A DNA stretch of 64,000 nt from Cyanophora paradoxa (lineage: Eukaryota > Glaucocystophyceae > Cyanophorales > Cyanophoraceae): positions 62,001 to 126,000 of the forward strand of contig QPMI01000400.1 of NCBI GenBank assembly GCA_004431415.1. Reading direction: 5' to 3'. Within the stretch, counting starts at the first letter, position 1. The number at the start of each line of letters is the position of its first letter. Below the pieces are notes generated by a model. That model saw nothing but the letters and a program-made list of their open reading frames with translations, searched no databases and was not told the DNA's origin. Of this stretch, positions 56,332-64,000 are shown in pieces. Both the position numbers and the translations under genes were made by a program.

Positions 56332-59300
56332 ATATGAAATTCTCACTTTGCGCAACGGCTTCGAGGAAATTGTACATAGAGAGCATCGCCACGCTTGGAA
56401 AAAAGTTCGGAAGAGCCTTGCCCAAGGCGTTATTTCTGCCCTCTTCACGTGCAGGTGCCCACCGTGTCAATACATCTTTGACCTCCCCGAACACATTTTT
56501 GTTCCTGCAGGCTGGTGCACAAGAAGGGGCACGACGTGTGGTGCGTCGTGAGCTGCAGCCTCCTCACGAATGTCGAGAACGAGTCTCCCGAGATCTACGC
56601 CGAGGTGCGCCGGCCCCCGCCGGCCCCTCGCCGCCCCCGCCGCCGGGGCCGACCGGGCGCCGGCGCAGGTGCAGGAGACGGTCGAGGGCGGCCCGCAGCT
56701 CCGCCACTCGCCCGAGTGGCTCGTCTCCGCCGGCCTCCTCTCCCCCCCGGGGCTCGGGTTCCTCGTGCGCGCCCCGCCCCGCCCCGCCCCCGCCCCGCCG
56801 CGGCGGCGCGCTCACGGCGCGCAGGGCTCGAGCGCGGGCTCGCATGCGGGGAGCGGGGCGCGGGGCAGCCCCGTGGAGGCGGCCGGGGCAGCCTCCAAGT
56901 CGCGGCGGGAGCGGGGCGAGGAGGCGCGGCCGCCCCTGCGCCGCTCCAAGTCCACGGGGGCGATGCGGGCGGCGGCGAGCCCGCCCCTCGGCGAGATCGT
57001 CTTCGTGGCGAGCGGCGCCGGCGGCGGCGGCTCCCGCTACAGCAAGGACTTCGAGGAGATCGACCTCCTCGGCAGGGGCGCTTTCGGCAACGTCTACAGC
57101 GCGCGCAACAAGGTGCCCCCGCCCCGCGCCCCGCACCCCCGCGCCGTGGGCGGCGAGGCGAGGCTGCGGGCGGGGGCAGCTGGACGGGCGGGAGTACGCG
57201 ATCAAGAAGATCCGGTTCGCGCGGACGGAGGCGGGGGAGGAGCAGGTGCGGGAGGAGGTGCTGCGGGAGGTCAAGTGCCTGGCGCGGCTCGACCACCCGC
57301 GCGTCGTGCGCTACTACCAGGCCTGGGTTGAGGCCCTCCAGATCCCCTCCTCCGCCTCCGGGCCCGGGCCCGCCGCCTTCCCCGGCGTCGCCTCCCCGCG
57401 CACCGGGCACTTCGCCGCCTCCGGCCCGGCGCCCTTCAACCCGCTGCCGCCCTCGGGGCGCGCCGCCGCCTCGCCCCGCCTGGCGCGCTCGGCGATGACC
57501 GCCGAGCTCCGCCGCCTCGCCGCCTCCCCGCCGGCCGACGCGCCCTCGGGCCCGACCCCGGCCCTCGCGCCGGGCGACCGGGCGGGAGCGGCGCATCGCG
57601 ACGAGGCGCCGGCGGCGGCGGCGGAGCAGCGGGCGGGGAGGGCACCGCGCCGGTGGCCGTGCCGGAGCCCCGGCGGGCGGCCCCGGCGCGGGGCCCTTCA
57701 CGAACGACGTGAGCGAGCCGCGGGGCCGCGAGGGCGCCTTCGCCCGCGTCGGCGCCCCCGCCTCCCCGCCCGCGACCGCCGCCCCGAGGCCCCAACGGAG
57801 GCGCCGGCGGGGCCCGGGCCGGTGCCCGGGGAGGGGGAGGGGGCGGCGTCGACGCTGGGCCCGCGGGCCGGGGAGTTCCGGGCGCGCTCGTGCTCGGTGG
57901 ACACGGAGGGGAGCAACTGGACGATCGACGAGGTGGGCGGGGACGAGGAGGAGGAGGGCGAGGACGGCTCGGGCGAGGAGGGGAGCAGCGAGCTGGAGGA
58001 CAGCGTGCCGGCCCTCGCGGCGCCCGAGGGCCGCGGCGGGCGCGGCCGCGGCCACGCGCGGCACGCGTCCGCGATCAGCCTGGAGAGCGTCGACGAGGAG
58101 GAGGCGGCGACGCGCCGCCGCCGCCGCGCCGACGAGGACGAGGACGAGGAGGACGAGGAGGAGGAGCTGGACGAGGACGGGGAGGAGGCGGCCTGGCGCG
58201 AGCGGAGCGGCAGCGGCCCCGCCTCGGGCGGCGACGGCGGCGACTCCGAGCTCGAGCGCATGGCGGCGCGCCCCGCCACCCCGCCCGCGTCGCCCGCGCT
58301 GACGGCCGGGGCAGGACCTGGAGACGGCGGGGCGGCTGTGCGTGCCGCAGAACCTCACGGCCCTCGCCCGCTCGCCCATCCGCTCCCCCCGCGCCGGCCT
58401 CCCGGGGCTCGCGTCGGGCCGGCGCCGGCGCCGCGGCGCGCGGGGAACGAGTTCATCATCGCCCCCGTGGGGCCCTCCTCGTTCCCCCGACGGCGGCCCA
58501 GCAGGCGCTGGCGGGGGCGCCCGGGGCCACCACCCGCGGGACCCGCTGCTGAGCATCGCGGTGCCCGGGGCAGCCCGGGCCGCCGCCCGGCGCCCTCGTG
58601 GGGACGCCCCCGACCTTCACCGCCTCCCTCGCGGCCCGCTCGCCGCGCCTCTTCCCGCGGGGCTCGCCGGCGAACTCGCCGCGGGCGGGGGCGGGGCGGG
58701 CGCCGCGCACGGAGGTCGTCCTCTTCATCCAGATGCAGCTCTGCAGCAGCGAGTCGCTGGCGACGTGGATGCGCAAGGGGGCCGGCGCGGGGGGCCCGCG
58801 CGTGCGCGCCGAGGTGCTGGACATCCTGCGCCAGGTCGCCGAGGGCCTCGCCCACGTCCACGCCCAGGGCGTCATCCACCGCGACCTGTCCGCCCCGCCC
58901 CGCCCCGCCCCGCCCCGCCCCGCCCTGCCTGACGGGGTCCGGGGCGGGCGCAGGAAGCCGGCGAACGTCTTCCTGGTGCCGGGCGGGGAGGGCGGGGCCG
59001 GGGAGGGCGGGCCGGCGCCGTTCCCCCCGAAGGTGATCAAGATCGGGGACTTCGGGCTGGCCAAGGACTTCCACGAGCTCGCGCAGCGCGGCGGGCGCGA
59101 CCCCCGCCGGCCCCCCAACGCCGTCGCCGCCTGTCCGCGCCCCCGCCCCGCCCCCTCGCCTTGCTCCGCGCCGCACCGCGCCTCACGCGGGTGCGGCAGT
59201 CGCGCGGCGGGGCGGCCTCCACGAGGAGTTCACGGTGCGCCCCCCGGGGCCGCCCTCGCGCCCCGCAGTCTCCCGGCCTGAGCCGCCTGTACTCGGCGCA

Positions 59301-60212
59301 GCCGAACGTGGGGACGGCGATGTACGCGGCCCCCGAGCAGATCGCCTGCACCGCCCGCTCCTACAACGAGAAGGGTCCGCCCCTCCTCCCCGGGGGCCGG
59401 GCGGTGCGGGCGGGGCCGACGGGGCGGGGCGGGGCGCAGTGGACATCTACAGCCTGGGGGTGATCGCGTGCGAGCTGCTGGCGGGCCCGTTCGGGACGGA
59501 CATGGAGCGGGTGGACGTGCTGCACGCCCTCAAGCGCGGCCGCCTCCCCGCCGACTTCGAGCAGCGCGACCCCGAGGCCGTCCGCCCCAGCCCTCCCCCC
59601 CCTCCCCCTCCCCCTTCCTCGCGCTGAGGCGGGGCGCGGCAGGCGCGGTTCGTGCGGTGGCTGGCGAGCGCGGCGCCCGGGGAGCGGCCGACGGCGCGGG
59701 AGGTGCTGGAGAGCAGCCTGCTGCGCGAGTGCGAGGGGGACGTCGGCGTGCTGCGCGCCCGCGTGCGCTCGCACGAGGGGACCATCGAGGACCAGCGCCG
59801 CGTCATCGAGGAGCTCCGCCGCCAGCTCCACGCCGCACAGCGCCTCCTCCACCCGGGGCCGGGGCCCCCGCAGCCCGCCCCGAGCCCCGCCCCGGGGGCC
59901 CCCGCGCCGGCCGAGGGCCCACGCTCGCCGCCGCCCCGCTCGGACTCGATCTCCTCGTCGGCCTCGTCGTCCCTCTCCTCGCCCTCTCCCGGGGACGACC
60001 TCGCGCGAGCTCGCCCCGCCCCGCCCTCGCGCGCGCGCTCGGCCCCACGAGCCCGACGGGGCCCCCGCCGGCCCCTCCGACTTCTTCGCGGCGCTGCCGC
60101 CCTGCCGCTGCCCGCCCTTCGAGGGCGCCGCCTGCAGCTGCGCCTCCCACCTGCCCTGAGCCACCCGCCCGCCGCGCGCCGCGCGCCGGGCGGCGGGCCC
60201 CCTGTAAAGTAG
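56332..60212 (+). CDS. eIF2-alpha kinase-type protein kinase (GCN2/PERK group)
   Basis: Such kinases phosphorylate eIF2-alpha to reduce translation under stress. Start not settled: the exon at 56332 reads YEILTLRNGFEEIVHREHRH and joins in phase to LVHKKGHDVWCVVSCSLL. The kinase N-lobe is YSKDFEEIDLLGRGAFGNVY, REYAIKKIRFARTEAGEEQV and CLARLDHPRVVRYYQAWVEA. An insert of roughly 400 residues follows (Pro/Ala-rich, then strongly acidic, 57340-58690), as is typical of this group but long. The C-lobe is VVLFIQMQLCSSESLATWM, GVIHRDLKPANVFLV, KIGDFGLAKDF, VGTAMYAAPEQI and VDIYSLGVIACELLAGPF. A coiled coil (RVIEELRRQLHAAQRLLH) and Ser-rich tail end at the TAG (60210-60212). All catalytic motifs are intact. 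No RWD or HisRS-like domain is seen, so the sensing part is unknown. Confidence 0.78.
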
Positions 60213-60531
60213 CGAGGGATCTGCAGCCCCTAGTTTCACACTGTACAGTCCGTAGGTGCGTAGGTAGGTACGGGTAGGGCTTTCTTTCAAGGTGTATCGT
60301 CCTCAACTCTCCATGTCGTCTGTCTCCGGCCCCGCGCCGGACTCTTGTCCTTTCGACTGTGGCGGGCCCGCGCCACTCCGCGGCTTGCGCTTTTTTTTCG
60401 TTTGCCTGCCGGATAGCGGCCTGCGTGCCTTTTTGCTCGTGTTCCGTCGCCGGCTCGTGCCGGGGACCCCCGCAATACTCTCGATCCGGGCCGTGCGTGC
60501 CCTTCGGATTCTCTGCAAATGCATACGATGG
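60213..60531. other. Intergenic region between convergent genes
   Basis: 319 bp between the kinase (+) and MSH6-like (-) stops. It contains a T8 tract (gcgcttttttttcgtttgcc, about 60388) and pyrimidine-rich sequence. A minus-strand frame here (KKKRKPRSG) is a read-through alternative C-terminus of the MSH gene, not preferred. Confidence 0.4.
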
Positions 60532-63500
60532 CTATGGGCCTCCCCGGGGATCCGGAGGCGGCTGCGAGCGGGAGGGGTCGGGCGGGGGCAGCGAGGAGAG
60601 GAGGGCGCGCAGGGCGGCGGCGTCGCCCCGCGCGAGGGCGCCGGCGACGACGCGCGCCGCCCGCCGCGCGGTCGCCTCCCTCTCGCTCTCCTCCGCCACC
60701 GCCGCCGCCCGCTGCCGCCCCCCGCGCTCACGAAGTCAGCCAGGGCCGGCGGCGGGGCGGAAGCGAGGGGCGGACGTCGCAGAGGGGTCGGGGAGGGCGG
60801 CGGCGCGGGCGCAGGCGACGCCGAAGCTGTGGGGGAAGGCCCGGGCGGAGGGCGTAGAGGGGCACGAAGCGGCCGGCGTGGAGGGCCCCGCCATGTGCCC
60901 GTGCCCCGCCAGGGGCCCCGCCCCGGCCCCGCTGCACCCCGCCTCACACCGGCCCCGCGGGCGGGCGCGGGGCGGCGGGGCGGACGCGGGCGAGGTCGGG
61001 CTCGCGGCGAGGGCGTGGTAGTGGGTGGCGAAGAGGAGGCGGCAGCGCACCTCCGCCGCCAGGTGCCGCAGCGCCGCCAGCGCCACCGCGTACCCGTCGT
61101 GCGTGCTGCCCCGCCCCGCGTCAGCGGGGGCGCGGGAGCAGGCCGGGCCGCGCGCGCGCCTGGTGCCGCGGCCGAGCTCGTCGATGATGGCGAGGCTGCG
61201 CGGCGTCGCGTGCCGCAGGATCGTCTGCGGGGCCGCGAGTGAGGGGGCGGGGGCGGGGGAGGGCGGGGGCGGAGGGGCGCGGGGCGCGCGGCGGTCTCCT
61301 CGAGCTCGACAGCGAAGGTGCTCTGCCCCGCGAGCAGGCGGTCGCCGGCGCCGAGGCGGGCAAAGAGGCGGTCGGCGGGGCTCAGCTCGAGGGCCTCCGC
61401 GGGGACGTAGCAGCCGAGGTGCGCGAGGAGGCACGCCACCGCCGCCGCCCGCGCCAGCGTCGACTTGCCCCCCATGTTCGGGCCCGTCACCTGGTCGCAC
61501 CCAGCGGTCAGCCCGGCGCCGACTTCGCGCCTTGGCTGGATCCATGCCCGGGGCTCGCCCCCGCCCCGACGTGCTCACCACGAGGGCACGTGGGGCGCCG
61601 CCTGCGCGGGCGCAGGGTCAGCGGGGGCGGGGGCGGGCGGGCTGGAGGCGGGGGCGCGCCGCCGAGCTGGAGGTCGTTGGGGACGACGACGCGCACGCGC
61701 AGGGTCGGGTGCCGCAGGCCCCGCGCCCGCAGCACCGCCCCGCCCCGGCCCCCTCCTCGTCCCCACGAACACCGGCCTGCCGCCGCCGCCGTCAGTCCGG
61801 GGGCGTGCGGGTCGGGGGCGGGGCGGGGGGCGCGCCGGCAGACGGGGAGGGGACGGCGGGCGGGCGGTGTGGGAGAGGGCGAGGAGCAGGTCGACCTCGG
61901 CGACGGAACGGGCGAGGCCGGCAAAGCCCGCCACGCGCCCCGCCACCGCCGCCGTCACCAGCCCCAGGTGCGCCCCCGCCGCCGCCTCCCGCCGCCCCTC
62001 CGCCGCCGCCAGCGCGGGGAGCAGGCGGTCGCGGAGCTGCGGGTGGTGTAGCGGCCCTCGCGCGCCGTGCCGCCGACGTGCTCGTACTCGGGCGGGGGCC
62101 CCCCGGCGCGCTTGGCGGCGGCGGCGTCGAGGGCGAGCAGGTAGCGCGCGCCGGCGACGTGGGCGTAGCGGAGGGCCGCCGCGGGGAGCTTCAGCCGCGC
62201 CCGCTGCTCCCCGAGGTACGCCTCCAGCGCCGCCTCCGCCTCCCGCGCCGCCGCCGCCGCCTCCCCGTGCTCCCCGCCCGCCCCTCCCGCGGCACGCACC
62301 GGCCCTCCGCGCCCCTGCGCCCCCCGCGCGCCCGTCAGCGCGGGAGAGTGGCAAGGTGGCGGCGGGGCGGGGCGCGCCGGGCGGCGGGGAGGTCGAAGAG
62401 GGCCTCGACCTCTGCCGCGCCGCAGTCGGCGGCGGCGGCGGCGAGCAGCGCGCGCAGCCGCCGCGAGCGGAGGCGCGGGGCGGCGGCGGCGGCGGCGCGG
62501 AGGGCGGCCTGGGCGGCGCGGGAGCCGTCGAGGAGGGCCACGAGGTCCGCCACCCGCCGCCGCTCCGCCCGCCCCGAGACCGCCGCCCCGGGGGCGCTGC
62601 GCACGCGGCCCCGCCCCCGCCCCCGCCGCCTCGTCCCGCTCGTGCGCGGCGCGCCTGCGGGGCGGGGCGGTCACGCGGGGCTGGCCTGCGAGGGGCAAGG
62701 GGCCGGACAGGCGGGCGAGGAGGCGCTCGAGGTCGGGGAGCCTGCGAAGGGCCGCCTCCAGTGCCCCTCGCGCCTCCGGCTCCAGCCTGCCCGCCCCGCC
62801 CCTCAGAGGGGCCCCTGAGGGGGGGGCGGCGGGGCGGGCCGCTCGTTGAGGTCCTCGAGGGCGTCGAGGCGGTCCTCGATCTCCTCCACGCGCCGCAGCG
62901 GCGCCAGCAGCGCGCGGCGCAGCAGCCGCCGCCCGAACGGCGTCCCCGTGCGGTCCAGCAGCTCCAGCAGCGTCCCTGCGCGGCCGTCGCGCCCCGCCGC
63001 AGCGGGGCCGGGGGGCCGCGGGGGCGGGCACCCTCGGGGCCGGCGTCGGGGTTGGAGACGACCTCGAGGGCGCGCAGCGCGGGGCGTCCAGCGCCAGCGT
63101 CGCCCCCGCCGTCCCCGGCCCCGGCCCGCCCCGGCCCCGGTCCCGTCCTCAGCGCGGTAGAGCTCGAAGCTGCCCTGCGCCGCCAGCTCCTCCTCGACGC
63201 GGCAGCGGCGCAGGTACGCGAGGCAGGCGGCGAGGGCCCCGCGGCGGCCGGCGGCAGGCCGCGCAGCGCCGCCGGCCAGGCCGCCTCGTCGGGCCCGAAG
63301 AGGCGCCGGAGGGCGTCGGCCGCCGCCGCCGGCTCCCCCTCGGCCGCCGGCAGCTCGTGCAGCGGCACCGCCCGCCCGCCGCGCCGCAGCGCCTGCCGCC
63401 CCGTCGCCCGCGCGAGGAGCAGCGAGGGGCGCTCGGGAAAGGGCGGACGGCGCGGGAGGGCGGGGAGAGGGGCCCGGCGCAGACGATCTCGGCGGGGTTG

Positions 63501-64000
63501 AGGCCCGTGACGAGCCCGTCGAGGCCCGTGCGGTGCTGCCGGCGGGGCCGCCTCGGCGGGCTGGGGCGCGGGGGAGGGCGGGGCGCACGGGGTCGTCGTC
63601 GAGGGGCCCGAGGGCCCACTGGGCGGTGGCGGGGTCCAGGAAGCAGACGCCGAGGGCGGCGCAGCGGGGCGCGGGGTGCGGGAGCTCGACGAGGGCGAGC
63701 AGGTGCGCCGCGTCCACCCCGAGCGCGTCCGTCAGCGTCCCGCTCGTGTACACCCGGCTCAGCTCCCGCCGCCTGCCGCGCGCTCAGCCGGGCCGAGAGG
63801 AGGGGGGCGGGGCGGGCGGGGCGGGGCGGACACGATTGCGCCGCGGGGGCAGCGGGCCTTGGCGTCGGCGGCGCGCTCGCGCTCCTCGACCTTGCCCACG
63901 CGGTAGCCCAGCGCCACCAGCTTCGTGATCGCCTCCTCCTCGCACCCCTCCATCACCCCTGCGCCCCGGGGCCCGTAGGAGGAGGGCGCGCCGTGCCGCT
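60532..64000 (-). CDS. MSH6: MSH6-type MutS mismatch-repair protein, N-terminal part outside window
   Basis: Part of the MutS-alpha type mismatch sensor. Reading leftward, domain I shows [38 protein letters not shown] and [20 protein letters not shown]. The core includes [19 protein letters not shown] and [15 protein letters not shown]. The ATPase has Walker A ([18 protein letters not shown]), [39 protein letters not shown], Walker [13 protein letters not shown], then [17 protein letters not shown] and [12 protein letters not shown]. After [20 protein letters not shown] a last exon ([20 protein letters not shown]) ends at a TAG, 60532. Catalytic motifs are complete. The 5' exons with any PIP box or PWWP/Tudor region lie beyond 64000. 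MSH7 would look similar; MSH2 to MSH5 fit less well. Confidence 0.8.

Noticed and set aside
60303-60531. Extended C-terminus of the MSH6-like protein with KKKRKPRSG
   Set aside because: It lies in a different frame from the last good exon, which already ends at a TAG (60532).

Overview
The window is very GC-rich eukaryotic nuclear DNA packed with spliceosomal introns, mostly 45-75 nt long. The gene set points to a flagellated, photosynthetic unicell. Several genes look ciliary: ARL13-like, FAM228-like, EF-hand/WD40 and PIH1/CS-like. Others are plastid enzymes: LL-diaminopimelate aminotransferase, a plastid-type pyruvate kinase and a DUF2232 membrane protein. Two plastid precursors begin MAF, one of them MAFVAAVPVVA. 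A phenylalanine near the N-terminus is the hallmark of glaucophyte cyanelle transit peptides, so a Cyanophora-like glaucophyte is the best guess. That is an inference; a high-GC haptophyte is the main alternative.

Layout, left half. 1-2063 (+) 5'-truncated ePHD protein; 2237-2856 (-) small membrane coiled-coil protein; 3013-3751 (+) secreted F-type-lectin-like protein; 4199-6274 (-) coiled-coil protein; 6806-10389 (+) CS-domain/LRR protein; 10704-13403 (+) pyruvate kinase; 13564-14193 (-) unknown; 14958-20731 (+) EF-hand/WD40 protein; 21720-22935 (-) Cut8/STS1-like proteasome tether; 23186-26378 (+) WD40 protein; 26725-29520 (+) striatin; 29976-31552 (+) FAM228-like; 31875-32467 (+) three-TM protein.

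Layout, right half. 32890-35010 (-) DapL; 35570-37023 (+) FKBP-TPR immunophilin; 37732-44140 (-) ARL13-like pseudo-GTPase fused to a giant coiled coil; 44706-46611 (-) F-box/LRR protein; 47481-49320 (-) DCAF11; 49376-51774 (+) cytochrome b5-like gene interrupted by a 1,223-bp hAT-like element (49438-50660); 51996-53661 (-) DUF2232 protein; 53805-55074 (+) BtpA; 56332-60212 (+) eIF2-alpha-type kinase; 60532 to beyond 64000 (-) MSH6-type MutS homologue. Many neighbours are divergent and share short promoters, about 55-560 bp.

Most striking signals. (1) Introns have a mirror-like composition: C-rich (often CCCCG pentamers) after the 5' splice site, then a CTGAC/CTGAG/CTCAC branch-like motif, then G-rich sequence where a polypyrimidine tract is expected. 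Many could fold into a hairpin joining the two splice sites. (2) GC-AG introns are frequent. (3) A young-looking hAT-like element with perfect 8-bp target duplications sits in exon 1 of a cytochrome b5 gene and carries duplicated tRNA-like sequence. (4) An ARL13-like domain lacking GTPase motifs is fused to a giant coiled coil. (5) About 330 bp of alternating purine-pyrimidine DNA lies downstream of the BtpA gene. Exon joins were worked out by eye, so the gene spans are firmer than each internal boundary.
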